A program made the translations under genes and the position numbers. A stretch of DNA of 64,000 nt from Helicobacter cholecystus (GTDB taxonomy: Bacteria; Campylobacterota; Campylobacteria; Campylobacterales; Helicobacteraceae): the NCBI RefSeq assembly GCF_003364215.1, contig NZ_NXLU01000002.1:62001-126000 (forward strand), read 5' to 3'. Shown here in pieces: positions 17,857 to 27,733 of this stretch; within the stretch, counting starts at the first letter, position 1; every line of letters starts with the position of its first letter. The notes below the pieces were generated by a model. That model saw only the letters and a list, made by a program, of their open reading frames with translations. It made no database searches and was not told where the DNA came from.

Positions 17857-18333
17857 ATGAAAAGAATTTTATTTGGGCTATATGCTCTTTTAATGTGCGC
17901 ATGCAGTAATTTAAGTGATCCTAGATTCTCAAAAGATTTTTATGAAGAAAAGATGATGCAACTGACAAGAAAAGGGGAGATTATTGCTAAAAATAAAACA
18001 CAAGTTGTAATGTTTGTTACCTATTTGAGTGAACTTAATCGTGAAAAATATGAAGATGGGGAATACTTTTTTGTAGAAATTTCTTTTGAGGATGAAAAGC
18101 TTGGAATTAAAGATATAAATTTCTCCCTTGCGGGTGATTCTCCTATTGAGATTGCATATATTAAAGATCCTCAAAAACAAAATTTTTATATTCACTCCCC
18201 TTGGAATAAGGGTTATTTAGTAAAATTTGAACCTGTGGCACAAACTGAGCTTGCGACTTTGAATCTTTTAGCCATGATTGGAAAAGAAGTAATGGTGTTT
18301 GATTATAGTTTTAAGCATGAAGGTATTTTGTGA
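17857..18333 (+). CDS. small lipoprotein, conserved in Helicobacter
   Basis: 158 residues. The N-terminus 'MKRILFGLYALLMCACSN' is a lipoprotein-type signal with Cys16 as the likely lipidated residue, although the box (M-C-A-C) is not the standard L-x-x-C. The remainder is predicted to be mixed alpha/beta with no family that I recognise. The position before tlyA-ribF corresponds to H. pylori HP1085. It has GAGGAAAG before the ATG and overlaps tlyA by GTGA, so it is probably translated from the same message. Function is unknown. Confidence 0.75.
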   Translation: MKRILFGLYALLMCACSNLSDPRFSKDFYEEKMMQLTRKGEIIAKNKTQVVMFVTYLSELNREKYEDGEYFFVEISFEDEKLGIKDINFSLAGDSPIEIAYIKDPQKQNFYIHSPWNKGYLVKFEPVAQTELATLNLLAMIGKEVMVFDYSFKHEGIL

Positions 18334-19037
18334 GATTAGACATCTATCTTTATAAACATTCTTTTGCGCAATCACGACAAAAGGCTCAAGAACTCATTGC
18401 CAACTCCTGTGTTTTAATCAATGAGAAAATTTGCACAAAAAACTCTTATGAAGTTTTAGAGGATGATAGAGTAGGGGTATGTGGGGAGAGGGTGTGGGTT
18501 TCTAGAGCAGGAGGGAAGCTAGAGGGGTTTTTGCAAAATCATGATATTGTAATCCAAGGTAAAAGAGTTTTAGATATTGGTTCAAGCACTGGAGGGTTTA
18601 GTGAAGTACTTTTAGAATATGGCGCAAAAGAGATTGTTTGTGTTGATGTAGGAAGCAATCAGCTTCACCCTTCACTTAAAGAAAATCCTAAAATTACTTG
18701 TTATGAAAATACAGATATTAGAGAATTTGTTTCAGAAGAGTTTGAGCTTGTAGTCTGTGATGTGAGTTTTATCTCTTTGAGATTGATTTTTCAAAGCATT
18801 CTCTCTTTGTGTAAAGATGAATGCATCTTACTCTTTAAGCCCCAATTTGAAGTGGGAAAACAGATTAAGAGAAATAAAAGAGGGGTGATTAAAGAGAGAG
18901 AAGCTGTGCAAAATGCCTTAGATGCGTTTGTGAAATGGATTAAGGATTTTAAAGTGCAAGTGCTATGTGTGCAAAAAAGCCAAGTTAAAGGAAAGAGTGG
19001 AAATGAAGAGTATTTCATCTATTGGAAGAAATCCTAA
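18330..19037 (+). CDS. tlyA: TlyA family rRNA 2'-O-methyltransferase (hemolysin-annotated)
   Basis: 235 residues. An N-terminal S4 RNA-binding domain (about 1-60, 'RLDIYLYKHSFAQSRQKAQELI') is joined to an FtsJ-type methyltransferase domain with the SAM motif 'VLDIGSSTGGFSEVLL' (near 85), 'VCVDVGSNQLH', 'VVCDVSFISL' and 'LLFKPQFEVGK'. The family adds 2'-O-methyl groups to 16S and 23S rRNA, which gives capreomycin sensitivity; haemolysis and adhesion phenotypes reported for Helicobacter homologues may be indirect. The start is the GTG overlapping the preceding stop. ribF begins inside its 3' end. Confidence 0.9.
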   Translation: MRLDIYLYKHSFAQSRQKAQELIANSCVLINEKICTKNSYEVLEDDRVGVCGERVWVSRAGGKLEGFLQNHDIVIQGKRVLDIGSSTGGFSEVLLEYGAKEIVCVDVGSNQLHPSLKENPKITCYENTDIREFVSEEFELVVCDVSFISLRLIFQSILSLCKDECILLFKPQFEVGKQIKRNKRGVIKEREAVQNALDAFVKWIKDFKVQVLCVQKSQVKGKSGNEEYFIYWKKS

Positions 19038-19887
19038 AGTCCAAGCATTATGTATTGGAAAATTTGATGGGATGCATCAAGGACATCAAGCGATTTTTTC
19101 TACTCTCAGTAATCAAATCAGATCAAAAGAGGAAGGCAGTGTGCTTGTGGTTTGTAAAAATAGAACCAATCCCTCTCTTACCCCTTTTCAAGAAGAATGC
19201 TTTCCCTTACCTATGATCTATTTAGAGCTTTCAGAAATTTCTTCAATGAGTGGAGAAGAATTTTTGCTTTTTCTCAAAGATAAATATCCCAATCTTTTTG
19301 TGGTTGTTGTTGGAGAGGATTTTAGATTTGGAAAAAATCGCAGTTGTGGCATAGAAGAACTTCAAAAGCATTTTAAAACAATCATTGTCCCTGAAGTTAA
19401 ACTTGATGGAGAGGGGATTCATACTCAAGCAATTCTCTCTTATCTTGCAGAAGGCAATTTGATCAAAGTAAATGCGATGTTAGGGAGGATTTATTGCATT
19501 AGGGGGGAGATTTGTAAGGGGCAAGGGTTGGGAAGAGAAAAGCTCTATCCTACACTTAATCTTTTAGCACCTTTATACATACTCCCTCAAAGTGGAGTGT
19601 ATATTACTTGTTCAAAACTCAAAGGTAAGTTTTATAAGAGTGTAACCTTTTTAGGGCATCGTTTAAGCACTGATGGAAAGTTTTGTATTGAGAGCTATTT
19701 ATTGGAGTTTGATGATGAGATTAGGAGTGGAGAGATGGAGATTTTCTTCTTTGAGAAGATGAGAGATAATCAGCATTTTAATTCTTTAGAAGAACTTAAA
19801 ATTCAAATTGCAAAAGACATTGCTTTAGCAAAAGAATATCACTCTGCCCAAGAAACAATCACCTTAGTCACTTCAAAACTTTTGTAA
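19003..19887 (+). CDS. ribF: bifunctional riboflavin kinase / FAD synthetase
   Basis: 294 residues counted from ATG 19003, which has a GGAAAGAGTGGAA leader and gives the usual N-terminus; the frame reaches further back into tlyA without support. The FAD synthetase (nucleotidyltransferase) half shows 'GKFDGMHQGHQAIF' near residue 18 and 'VVVGEDFRFGKNRSCG'. The C-terminal flavokinase half shows 'KGQGLGREKLYPTLNL' and 'GVYITC'. It converts riboflavin to FMN and FAD. It overlaps tlyA by 35 bases. The tlyA-ribF pair is conserved in Helicobacter. Confidence 0.92.
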   Translation: MKSISSIGRNPKVQALCIGKFDGMHQGHQAIFSTLSNQIRSKEEGSVLVVCKNRTNPSLTPFQEECFPLPMIYLELSEISSMSGEEFLLFLKDKYPNLFVVVVGEDFRFGKNRSCGIEELQKHFKTIIVPEVKLDGEGIHTQAILSYLAEGNLIKVNAMLGRIYCIRGEICKGQGLGREKLYPTLNLLAPLYILPQSGVYITCSKLKGKFYKSVTFLGHRLSTDGKFCIESYLLEFDDEIRSGEMEIFFFEKMRDNQHFNSLEELKIQIAKDIALAKEYHSAQETITLVTSKLL

Positions 19888-19897
19888 AATGATTTAA

Positions 19898-20091
19898 GAA
19901 GTAAAAGCTCAAAAGGGGAGCAAGAAATTGTGTATGTCTGTGAAGAAATTAGGTGTAAGTTCAGAAGAGATTTCAAAGAGCATAAGTATCAGGATAGAAA
20001 TAAGTGCTAAAACTTCCATTTTGAAGCAGTGGAAGTGATGAAAAGATTAAGAAATGCAGTGAGTAAAATAATCTTAAGAATGTCATCCTAA
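19898..20091 (+). pseudogene. relic of a chemoreceptor (MCP) signalling domain
   Basis: The 370-base gap between ribF and lolC holds no intact gene. From 19898 the frame reads 'AQKGSKKLCMSVKKLGVSS' and then 'EEISKSISIRIEISAKTSIL' before a stop at about 20036. This matches the conserved MCP pattern of KGS, SSEEIS-I-S-I-EI, KTN-L that precedes the hairpin tip. A shifted frame continues 'EAVEVMKRLRNAVSKII', resembling the part after the tip (AVVADEVRKLA). The hairpin tip itself seems deleted. I therefore read this as a frameshifted, truncated chemoreceptor gene. The remaining 20092-20257 shows nothing I can name. Confidence 0.55.
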
Positions 20092-20257
20092 CTCTATTAA
20101 TGGGGGGATACTTTTGTAAAAGAAGTTTATAATTTTTCATAGACCTTAGAATTTACCCACTGGTAAAAAACAATTTCTCTGAATACTTGATAGGAAATTT
20201 ACAACCCTAGGCATCCTTTTTAAATAAATATAAGACTTAATTTTTTTAAGAAAACTT

Positions 20258-21466
20258 TTATTCATTTCTTAAAACATCTAAAAGATTAATTGTACTTGCT
20301 TTCTTTGCTGGGTAATATGCAGAGAGAAGAACAATAAGGATTGATCCAAGAATAATTAAAGAGAGATCAAGTAAACTTAAATCAAGAGGAAGTTTTGTTG
20401 TGCCATAAACATCTGCAGGAAGAGAAATAATGGGAAATTTTCTTAAAAAGATCATCACTCCTCCTCCCAACATCAATCCTACAAAAACTCCACTTAGACC
20501 AATAAAGCTTCCAATACAAAAGAAAGTTTTTTGAATTTCTTTCTTACTTGCCCCCATACTTAAAAGTAGGGCAATTTCTTTTCTTCGATTCATAATGACC
20601 ATTAAAAGTGAACTAATAATATTTAATGATGCCATTAAAATAATGAGTAAGAGCACAATAAAGAGTGCACGTTTCTCAAGCTCCATCGCTGAAAAAAGAT
20701 TGCCATTTTGATGCCACCAACCTTCTAAAAAAAATATTCCTTTATAATGCTGATTTAGATATGCTGAGATTTTTTCATAATCTTTCATAGGATTTAAAGA
20801 GTTGATATGGATTCCGTCATAATGCTTTTCATCAATATTTCTTAGCTTGGCAATGGAACTTAGCGTAGTGTAAGAGTAACCTCTATCAAATCCTCTAATC
20901 CCTGAGTGAAAAAATCCTCCCACATCAAATCGTTTCATTATAGGAGTAAACCCCATAGCATTGGGAGAAAGTTCTGTGAAAAAGAAAGTCAGTCTCTCTG
21001 CAATTCTTACTCCATAGGATTTATAAAAATCTTCTCCCATAATCACCTCAAAATCTTTAAGTTTTTTGCCATTGAGTGCTTGGGCTAAGATAGGGTTATT
21101 CTGTGATTCAAAATGTTCATCAATTCCAAAAATGACAACAGGAAAGATTCCATAGTGGGTTTTAATAATTGCATGGGATTGCAAATAGGGGCTAAAGATG
21201 AGGTCAGGAAATTCAATTTGTAGGCGATAGAGAAGTTCTTTGGGGATCGAGTTTTTGGTATAGCTCTTAAGATTAAGAGGAGAATTCATTACAAAGATTT
21301 TTTCTTTAAATTCTTTACTTACTCCATTCATAATAGCCATAGCTACACAAAGTACCATTACCCCAATGCTAATTCCCAAAAATGCTAAAAGTGTGGTAAT
21401 AAAGATAAAGGGTTGTGTTTTATCAAATTTAAGATACTTAGGAAGAAGGAAAGAAGTAAGCTTCAT
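20258..21466 (-). CDS. lolC: LolC/LolE-type lipoprotein-release permease
   Basis: 402 residues with one N-terminal membrane helix ('[26 protein letters not shown]' region), a periplasmic domain of about 200 residues, and three C-terminal helices, ending '[19 protein letters not shown]', the standard FtsX/LolC fold and tail. It extracts lipoproteins from the inner membrane and hands them to LolA, using an ATPase encoded elsewhere. Epsilonproteobacteria usually have a single LolC/E-type subunit. Its ATG overlaps the secA stop (ATGA), and lolA lies on the other side of secA, so secretion and lipoprotein sorting genes are clustered. Confidence 0.87.
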   Translation of the reverse strand: MKLTSFLLPKYLKFDKTQPFIFITTLLAFLGISIGVMVLCVAMAIMNGVSKEFKEKIFVMNSPLNLKSYTKNSIPKELLYRLQIEFPDLIFSPYLQSHAIIKTHYGIFPVVIFGIDEHFESQNNPILAQALNGKKLKDFEVIMGEDFYKSYGVRIAERLTFFFTELSPNAMGFTPIMKRFDVGGFFHSGIRGFDRGYSYTTLSSIAKLRNIDEKHYDGIHINSLNPMKDYEKISAYLNQHYKGIFFLEGWWHQNGNLFSAMELEKRALFIVLLLIILMASLNIISSLLMVIMNRRKEIALLLSMGASKKEIQKTFFCIGSFIGLSGVFVGLMLGGGVMIFLRKFPIISLPADVYGTTKLPLDLSLLDLSLIILGSILIVLLSAYYPAKKASTINLLDVLRNE

Positions 21467-23991
21467 TTCCCCTCTTTTGCTAGCAAGCCTTTTTTAGGAC
21501 CACTTTTACCATGGCATTGTTTATATTTTTTACCACTTCCACAGGAGCAAAGTTCATTTCTTGCAATTTTTCCTCTAAAGGGGGAATTTGTAATTGTATT
21601 TTGTTCCTCAAGATTATGCAATGCCCTTTGGTTTGCTTCTTGTTGTTGGGGTTGGATTTTGATAAGATGAAGCATTTTAATTGCTTCTGCTTTAAGGGTA
21701 TTCCTAAGCTCTAAAAAGAGGTTATAACTCTCCTTTTTATATTCAACAAGTGGATCTTTTTGATTATAGCCTCTAAGACCAATTCCAGTTTTAAGATTAT
21801 CCATCATATACAAATGCTCTCTCCATGCATTATCAAGTACCTGTAAATAGACAATACGCTCAATCTCATGACGTTCTTTTTCTCCAATAATGGCCATTTT
21901 TTCTTCATAATCATTCTCAAGTTCAGAAATAATTTTTGCACATAATTCTTCAATTTCAAGATTTTCAATATCTTTTAATTCAATTCCAAAGCCCTCTTGG
22001 AAATAAGCCTTGATTTTTTCAATCTCACTTGCCTCAGGTTTATGAAAAATGTTTAGATTCTGTAAAATTGATCCTACAAGCTCTTCTCGATCTTGTTTGA
22101 TTTTATTTGCAATTCCAAATTCTTCATCAAGTAAATCATTTCTTAGCTTATATACTGCTTTTCTTTGTTCGTTTGCAACGTCATCATATTCAAGAAGATA
22201 CTTTCTTGATTCAAAATGAAGGCCCTCAACTTTCTTTTGTGCATTTTCAACAGATCGTGTCACAAGGGTTGATTGGATATGCTCACCATCTTTTAGTCCT
22301 AGTTTCTCCATAACCCCCTTGATTTTATCGCTTCCAAAGATGCGCAAGAGGTTATCTTCAAGACTTAAATAAAACTGCGATGCTCCTGGATCACCTTGTC
22401 GTCCACTTCTTCCCCTGAGTTGATTGTCTATCCTTCTGCTCTCATGGCGTTCAGTTCCAATAATATAAAGTCCCCCAAGTTCTTTGACTTCATCTGTGAG
22501 CTTGATATCCACTCCTCGTCCTGCCATATTTGTTGCAATGGTTACAGCCCCCTTTTTTCCCGCATCTTTAATAATCTCTGCTTCTTTAGCATGTTGTTTA
22601 GCATTAAGCACAGTGTGAGGGATACGCTCTTTTTTAAGAAGCTCATGCAATACTTCACTTTTCTCAATGCTTGCAGTTCCAACAAGCACGGGTTGACCCT
22701 TGGCATGAAGTTCTTTAATTTTCTTAATCACAGCTTCAAATTTCTCTCTCTCGCTCTTGTAGATAAGATCATTAAAATCTTGACGTTTGATAGGAATATG
22801 GGTAGGAATGGATACAACATCAAGATTGTAGATTTGTAAAAATTCTCCAGCCTCAGTTTGTGCTGTTCCTGTCATTCCTGCGAGTTTTTCATAGAGTCTA
22901 AAATAGTTTTGAAAAGTGATATCTGCTAAGGTTTGACTTTCTTCTTTAACCTCAACCCCTTCTTTTGCTTCAATGGCCTGATGAAGTCCTTCGCTAAAGC
23001 GTCGTCCCTCACTCAATCGTCCTGTAAATTCATCAACAATCACCACCTCACCATTTTGAAGAACATAATCTTTATCTTTTAAGAAAAGATAATTTGCCTT
23101 AAGGGCTTGGTCAAGGTGATGAGCAAGCCCTGCATGTTCGATGTTGTAGAGATTATCCACACCAAAAAGCTCTTCAGCTCTTAAAATTCCTTCTTCGGTC
23201 AAAAGAATAGTGCGATTTTTTTCATCAACATTAAAATGTTTTTTATTTTCAAGTGTTTGGGCAACTTCATTGGCAATTTGGTAGTTTTCAAGCTTTCTAT
23301 TTGCAGGACCAGAAATAATCAGCGGAGTTCTTGCTTCATCAATAAGGATTGAATCTACCTCATCAACGATAGCAAAATAATGATCTTTTTGTGCTTTTTG
23401 ATCTAAAGAGTATTTCATATTATCTCGTAAATAATCAAAACCAAATTCATTGTTTGTTCCATAAACAATATCGCAAGCATAGGCTTTTAATCTTTCTTCC
23501 TCATCAAGTCCAGAGACAATAGCACCTATAGAATATCCTAAAAATTCATACAATGCTCTTAGCTCTTCACTGTCTCTTTTAGCCAGATAGTCATTAACTG
23601 TTACGACATGCACACTTTTTCCGACCATCGCATTAAGTGCGACTGCGAGAGTAGCAACAAGAGTTTTTCCTTCTCCTGTTTTCATCTCAGCAATTTTTCC
23701 ATCATGCAAAACCATTCCTCCAATGAGTTGGACATCATGATGGCGTTTGCCATAGATTCTTTTACTTGCTTCTCTTGTGATAGCAAAGCTATCAAAAAGC
23801 ACATCATTTAAACTTGCATTTTGATTGAGAACTTTATTTTTTAGAGTATGAAATGCCTCTTTAAGCTGATCATCACTTAAACTTTGATATTGAGATTCTA
23901 AACTATTGATTTTTTTGACTTTTTTTTCATATTGTTTAAGCATCCGGGAATTTCTTGTCCCAAAAATAGTCCCAAAAATAGATTGAAGCAT
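21463..23991 (-). CDS. secA: protein translocase ATPase SecA
   Basis: 842 residues, full length. It drives preproteins through SecYEG. The Walker A motif 'MKTGEGKT' ends near residue 110, the DEVD box is at about 210-213 followed by '[15 protein letters not shown]', and the second nucleotide-binding fold has '[16 protein letters not shown]' and '[13 protein letters not shown]'. The C-terminal zinc finger is intact: Cys815, Cys817, Cys826, His827 in '[14 protein letters not shown]', a site that also contacts SecB. It is the first gene of a secA-lolC operon, divergent from lolA. Confidence 0.97.
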   Translation of the reverse strand: MLQSIFGTIFGTRNSRMLKQYEKKVKKINSLESQYQSLSDDQLKEAFHTLKNKVLNQNASLNDVLFDSFAITREASKRIYGKRHHDVQLIGGMVLHDGKIAEMKTGEGKTLVATLAVALNAMVGKSVHVVTVNDYLAKRDSEELRALYEFLGYSIGAIVSGLDEEERLKAYACDIVYGTNNEFGFDYLRDNMKYSLDQKAQKDHYFAIVDEVDSILIDEARTPLIISGPANRKLENYQIANEVAQTLENKKHFNVDEKNRTILLTEEGILRAEELFGVDNLYNIEHAGLAHHLDQALKANYLFLKDKDYVLQNGEVVIVDEFTGRLSEGRRFSEGLHQAIEAKEGVEVKEESQTLADITFQNYFRLYEKLAGMTGTAQTEAGEFLQIYNLDVVSIPTHIPIKRQDFNDLIYKSEREKFEAVIKKIKELHAKGQPVLVGTASIEKSEVLHELLKKERIPHTVLNAKQHAKEAEIIKDAGKKGAVTIATNMAGRGVDIKLTDEVKELGGLYIIGTERHESRRIDNQLRGRSGRQGDPGASQFYLSLEDNLLRIFGSDKIKGVMEKLGLKDGEHIQSTLVTRSVENAQKKVEGLHFESRKYLLEYDDVANEQRKAVYKLRNDLLDEEFGIANKIKQDREELVGSILQNLNIFHKPEASEIEKIKAYFQEGFGIELKDIENLEIEELCAKIISELENDYEEKMAIIGEKERHEIERIVYLQVLDNAWREHLYMMDNLKTGIGLRGYNQKDPLVEYKKESYNLFLELRNTLKAEAIKMLHLIKIQPQQQEANQRALHNLEEQNTITNSPFRGKIARNELCSCGSGKKYKQCHGKSGPKKGLLAKEGK

Positions 23992-24044
23992 AACTTAAAG
24001 CCACCTTTTATGATATCTTTTTTATAAATTTTAACACAATGCAC

Positions 24045-24052
24045 TATAAAAT
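24045..24052 (+). promoter_or_regulatory. -10 element upstream of lolA
   Basis: TATAAAAT is 37 bases before the lolA ATG in the short gap divergent from secA. As in other epsilonproteobacterial promoters there is no clear -35; the upstream region is T-rich. Confidence 0.5.
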
Positions 24053-24088
24053 ACGACTTTAATCTTTTGGCACACAGGGGTAAAATTA

Positions 24089-24595
24089 ATGAAAAGAATC
24101 TCTTTTTTTCTTATCTTTACACTTTATTCTTATGCTTTGCAAATTCACTCTATAGAGGCCGATTTTATTCAATCTAGTAAAACTCAGCCCATTTTTTATA
24201 AAGGTAAATTTATTGCTTCAACTCCTAATCTTGCAAGATGGGAATATATTCAACCTTTGAGAAAAGATGTTTATATTAGTCCAACACAAATCATCTCTTA
24301 TGAACCTATGCTCTCTCAAGTTATTATTAAAAAAATGAGTTCAACATTAGATTTTATTGCAATTCTTAAAAATGCTAAACAAGATAGCAAAGAGCCAAAT
24401 TTATACCATTCAATCATTGAGGATATGCATTATGCAATTTATTTTAAAGATCAAATTCCTCAAAGGGTTGAATATCAGGACCAATTAGGTGAGAGTATAG
24501 TGATTGAGCTTAAAAATGTTAAGCTCAATGTTAAAGTGGATAAAAAAGATTTTGAGTTTGTGATTCCAAAAGGAATTGATGTCATAGAGCAATAA
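24089..24595 (+). CDS. lolA: periplasmic lipoprotein carrier LolA
   Basis: 168 residues with a signal peptide (MKRISFFLIFTLYSYA). The mature part begins 'LQIHSIEADFIQSSKTQPIFYKGKF', the LolA opening pattern, and continues 'ARWEYIQPLRKDVYIS', with the aromatic/hydrophobic strands that line the lipid pocket. It ferries lipoproteins from the LolC complex across the periplasm. It is smaller than E. coli LolA, as is usual in Helicobacter. Divergent from secA-lolC and with a good -10 of its own. Confidence 0.85.
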   Translation: MKRISFFLIFTLYSYALQIHSIEADFIQSSKTQPIFYKGKFIASTPNLARWEYIQPLRKDVYISPTQIISYEPMLSQVIIKKMSSTLDFIAILKNAKQDSKEPNLYHSIIEDMHYAIYFKDQIPQRVEYQDQLGESIVIELKNVKLNVKVDKKDFEFVIPKGIDVIEQ

Positions 24596-24639
24596 AATTT
24601 GCTAGTATTTAAAGCTTAAAAAATCTGTAAGGATAGCCT

Positions 24640-26163
24640 TTGAATTATTCAGATACTTTTTTTAGTTTGTTTGTTCCTTTAGCCGTGATTGTTCTTGTGC
24701 TTTTAAGTAAACGTATTGTACTTTCTCTTTTTGTGGGAATTGTGTTGGGGGGGATTATGATGCACTATCAAGAGCCATTGCATATTTTCTCTTATGTTTA
24801 TGAAAAAATTTCATCAGTATTTTATGAGTATTCTCCTCAAGAGGGATTAAGTGCGAATTGGGGGGGAATTTATGTATTTTTATTTTTGCTCTCTTTGGGG
24901 ATTCTCTCTCAAGTTGTGCTTGTTTGTGGAGGAGTAGCTGCATTTGTGGAATGGGCAAGAAGCAGAGTGAAGGATACAAGAACTTCAGAATTTGTTGCAT
25001 TTTTTGCAGGAATTGTTATTTTTATTGATGATTATTTTAATGCTCTTACAGTTGGACAAATTGCCAAACCTCTTAGCGCAATGCATCAGTCAAGCAGAGA
25101 GAGATTGGCATATATTATTGATAGTACTTCTGCACCTATTTGTGTACTTGTTCCAATTTCAAGTTGGGGGGCTTATATTATTGGAATTTTGCAAAGTTCA
25201 TTGCCAAAAGATCAGGGGAATGCACTCTTTGTACTTTTTGGAAGTATTGGAGGGAATTTTTATGCATGGTTTGCACTCATTGCAGTATTTTTAACAATTT
25301 TATGGCAAATCAATCTTCCTGTAATGAGAAAAAATATCAATGTTTCTATTCCACAGGATCATCAAGGAGAATACCCACCTTCTAAAATCTCTCTACTGCT
25401 TTTGCCTATTGTTGCTCTTATTTTTTGTATTCTATTCATGATTTTTTATACAGGATATAAAACTTCAGGCTCATTTGAAATTTTAACTATGCTTGCAAAT
25501 TGTGATACACCTTTCTCTCTGTTTTGTGGAGGAATGATCGCATTGCTTTTTTCTTTAATTCTCTCACATCAATATATTGCTCCTTATCAGTATACATACA
25601 TTGTTTATAGTGGTGTGAAGGCCATGCTTCCTGCAATTGTAATTTTAGTGCTTGCTTGGGCAATTGGGCCAGTGATTAAAGAAGATTTAAAAACAGGGCT
25701 TTATTTAGCCAATCTTGCAAAAGAAAATCTTTCAAGTCAAACACTGTTACTCTTGCCATTTTCCCTCTTTTTGGTCTCTGCATTTATTTCTTTTAGCACA
25801 GGGACGAGTTGGGGGTGCTTTGCAATTATGATTCCTATTGCTATTGAATTATCTTTGCAAAGTGGTGGAAATATGATTATTGCTATTTCTGCAGTCCTCT
25901 CAGGAGCGGTTTATGGAGATCATACTTCACCTATGTCAGATACAACAATTCTTAGTTCAATTGGTGCAGGATGTTCTTTACAAAGCCACTTTATCACTCA
26001 ACTTCCTTATGCTGGAATTTGTGCATTTTTTGCTGGAGGATCATTTTTGATTTTTTCTCTAACACAGAGTATCTTAATTTCTTTTGTGATTTGTGCAATG
26101 GGATTAATAGGTGTATTTTGGCTATTAAAAGTAAAATTTGGAGGAGAGCTTCAAGGAGTTTAG
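24640..26163 (+). CDS. NhaC-type Na+/H+ antiporter family protein
   Basis: 507 residues, about 11-12 hydrophobic helices. Family motifs are clear: 'FIDDYFNALTVG', 'DSTSAPICVLVPISSWGAYI', 'STGTSWGCFAIMIPIAIEL' and 'GDHTSPMSDTTILSS'. It belongs to the NhaC / YqiV-like group, whose members exchange Na+ for H+ or transport small amines and organic acids; the exact substrate cannot be decided here. The start is a TTG with AAGGATAG upstream. The 5' half contains two runs of seven G and one of six. Its TAG overlaps the stop of pyrC on the other strand inside a hairpin loop. Confidence 0.8.
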   Translation: MNYSDTFFSLFVPLAVIVLVLLSKRIVLSLFVGIVLGGIMMHYQEPLHIFSYVYEKISSVFYEYSPQEGLSANWGGIYVFLFLLSLGILSQVVLVCGGVAAFVEWARSRVKDTRTSEFVAFFAGIVIFIDDYFNALTVGQIAKPLSAMHQSSRERLAYIIDSTSAPICVLVPISSWGAYIIGILQSSLPKDQGNALFVLFGSIGGNFYAWFALIAVFLTILWQINLPVMRKNINVSIPQDHQGEYPPSKISLLLLPIVALIFCILFMIFYTGYKTSGSFEILTMLANCDTPFSLFCGGMIALLFSLILSHQYIAPYQYTYIVYSGVKAMLPAIVILVLAWAIGPVIKEDLKTGLYLANLAKENLSSQTLLLLPFSLFLVSAFISFSTGTSWGCFAIMIPIAIELSLQSGGNMIIAISAVLSGAVYGDHTSPMSDTTILSSIGAGCSLQSHFITQLPYAGICAFFAGGSFLIFSLTQSILISFVICAMGLIGVFWLLKVKFGGELQGV

Positions 26164-26177
26164 TTTTCCTTAAAGCT
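26147..26177. terminator. two-way hairpin whose loop holds both stop codons
   Basis: Arms agcttcaagga (26147-26157) and tccttaaagct (26167-26177) pair with a single C-A mismatch around a nine-base loop. The loop contains the antiporter TAG (26161-26163) and, on the minus strand, the pyrC TAA (26162-26160). It could act as a shared terminator for two convergent genes. U-tracts are weak, so the function is inferred. Confidence 0.5.
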
Positions 26178-27194
26178 ATGAATAGCTTGGATAGACCATT
26201 GGAGGGTTTGACAAGCATTTAATGGCACAATCCTATCTTCCCCAACAGGGATATAAGCAGGTATACTTTGCTCTTGCTTGGTAAAAATAATTGTTTTATT
26301 GATTTTTGGTGTGAGCCCATAATTTTTAATGGCATTATCTGATACAAAGGCTTGAAGCTTATCAAGTGCATGATGTGTTTCAAAGAGTTCTACAAGCTGT
26401 TCAAGTAGGCAGGGAGAAGAGAAGATTCCTGCACTTGCGTTAGAGGTAAGTTTTTTACTTAACAAATGGGGTGCACTATCTGATCCAAAACTTACCTTTG
26501 GGTGTGCACAAAGGGCCAAAGAAAGTAGGGCATCTCTATCTTTTGGGGTTTTTAAAATGGGCTTACAGAAAAGATGAGGATTTAATCCTTTGCCTAGCAA
26601 ATCATCAAGAGTAAGGGTGATATGATGGAGTGTGAGTGTAGCATAGACATTGGAGAATTTTTCTATCATATCAATGCTTCTACGATCACTAAGATGCTCA
26701 ATGATGATTTGAAGCTTAGGATAATTTATAGCAATTTCTTGAATGATTTGTAAAAACTCAAACTCTCTATCCATACTAAATCCTGCACTCTCGGCATGGA
26801 TGGAGAGAATGAATCCCATATCTTGGGCAAGAGAGAAAATCTCTAGAGTATTTTCTTCAAGAATTGAGTCTAAGCCATTTTGGCTATTTGTAGTGGCACC
26901 TTTGGGATAGAGTTTTAAAATTTTAATTCCAAGATTTTTTGCATTTTCAAGAGTTTGTTTGTTTAAACTTGGTGTGATATAAAGCGTACTGATGACTTCA
27001 AAATGATCATAAAGTGAGGCAATCTGCAAACGATAGGAAGATGCAAGATCTACAGTGGTAATGGGAGTGCTAAGATTTGGCATTACAACTCCCCCAATAA
27101 AAGGATTAGCACTGTATTTAAGGACATTTTCGAGGATAAGACCATCTCTAAGATGAAGATGCATATCTAAAGGGTTTTTAAGGGTGAATTGCAT
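26160..27194 (-). CDS. pyrC: dihydroorotase, E. coli PyrC type
   Basis: 344 residues, the length of class II dihydroorotases. It closes N-carbamoyl-aspartate to dihydroorotate in pyrimidine synthesis. The binuclear zinc site is recognisable: 'DMHLHLRDG' gives His12 and His14, 'ILKLYPKGATTNS' holds the bridging lysine, 'IIEHLSDR' and 'HHITLT' give later His ligands and 'SFGSDSAPH' the catalytic Asp. It is therefore the likely active enzyme, in contrast to the dihydroorotase-like gene at 32495-33670. ATG has GGAG upstream. Its stop overlaps that of the antiporter. Confidence 0.93.
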   Translation of the reverse strand: MQFTLKNPLDMHLHLRDGLILENVLKYSANPFIGGVVMPNLSTPITTVDLASSYRLQIASLYDHFEVISTLYITPSLNKQTLENAKNLGIKILKLYPKGATTNSQNGLDSILEENTLEIFSLAQDMGFILSIHAESAGFSMDREFEFLQIIQEIAINYPKLQIIIEHLSDRRSIDMIEKFSNVYATLTLHHITLTLDDLLGKGLNPHLFCKPILKTPKDRDALLSLALCAHPKVSFGSDSAPHLLSKKLTSNASAGIFSSPCLLEQLVELFETHHALDKLQAFVSDNAIKNYGLTPKINKTIIFTKQEQSIPAYIPVGEDRIVPLNACQTLQWSIQAIHSFKEN

Positions 27195-27246
27195 ATTTTC
27201 TCCTTTTGGGATTTTGATTCATTAAATTATAAAATAAGGAATTTTA

Positions 27247-27546
27247 ATGCAAGTTTTAGATTGGAGTAAGGTAGATTTTACTCAAGGGGTAAAGATCACA
27301 CCGATGAAAGAAAATCAGAGTGTTAAAGAGATTTTAATTACACTCCCTAAAGAAGGTGTTTTAAGTGAGCATAAAGCCCCCTATAATATTGGTGTTCAGG
27401 TTTTAAGCGGTGAAATTGAGTTTGGTGTTCAAGGCGAGGTATTGGTTTTGAAAGCTTTAGAAAACATCTATCTTGACACAGGGGTGCTCCATCATCTCAA
27501 AGGGCTCAAAGATAGCATTGTAAGACTAAGTCTATATAAGGTTTAA
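27247..27546 (+). CDS. small single-domain cupin
   Basis: 99 residues forming one cupin barrel: 'EGVLSEHKAPYNIGVQVLSGEIEFGVQGE' corresponds to cupin motif 1 and 'LENIYLDTGVLHHLKGLKDSIVRL' to motif 2. Two or three His residues could bind a metal ion. Such lone cupins act as small-molecule sensors or isomerases; no specific role can be assigned. It is divergent from pyrC with only 52 bases between, has AAGGA before its ATG, and ends just before a strong terminator, so it is probably monocistronic. Confidence 0.7.
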   Translation: MQVLDWSKVDFTQGVKITPMKENQSVKEILITLPKEGVLSEHKAPYNIGVQVLSGEIEFGVQGEVLVLKALENIYLDTGVLHHLKGLKDSIVRLSLYKV

Positions 27547-27550
27547 AAAG

Positions 27551-27571
27551 AAAGCCCTTTATGGGCTTTTT
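27551..27571 (+). terminator. intrinsic terminator of the cupin gene
   Basis: aaagccc (27551-27557), loop tttat, gggcttt (27563-27569), followed by more T. It begins four bases after the cupin stop. A 34-codon minus-strand frame ending in this hairpin (27559-27663) has no usable ribosome site and is not called. Confidence 0.8.
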
Positions 27572-27733
27572 AAGAGATAAGAAAATGTTAACTTCCAAAG
27601 ATCATCGACTTGAAATCTTTCCATTGCAGAAGATAAAATTACAGTGTAATTTTTTACATCCATCTTGATTTGATCATTCCCTTGCTTATTTTAAGAGAAG
27701 GAGTAGGGATCAGATCTTTTAAGTTTCAATGCT

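Noticed and set aside
18330-19037. TlyA as a pore-forming haemolysin
   Set aside because: The S4 plus FtsJ methyltransferase architecture shows an rRNA methyltransferase; there is no pore-forming or secretion feature.
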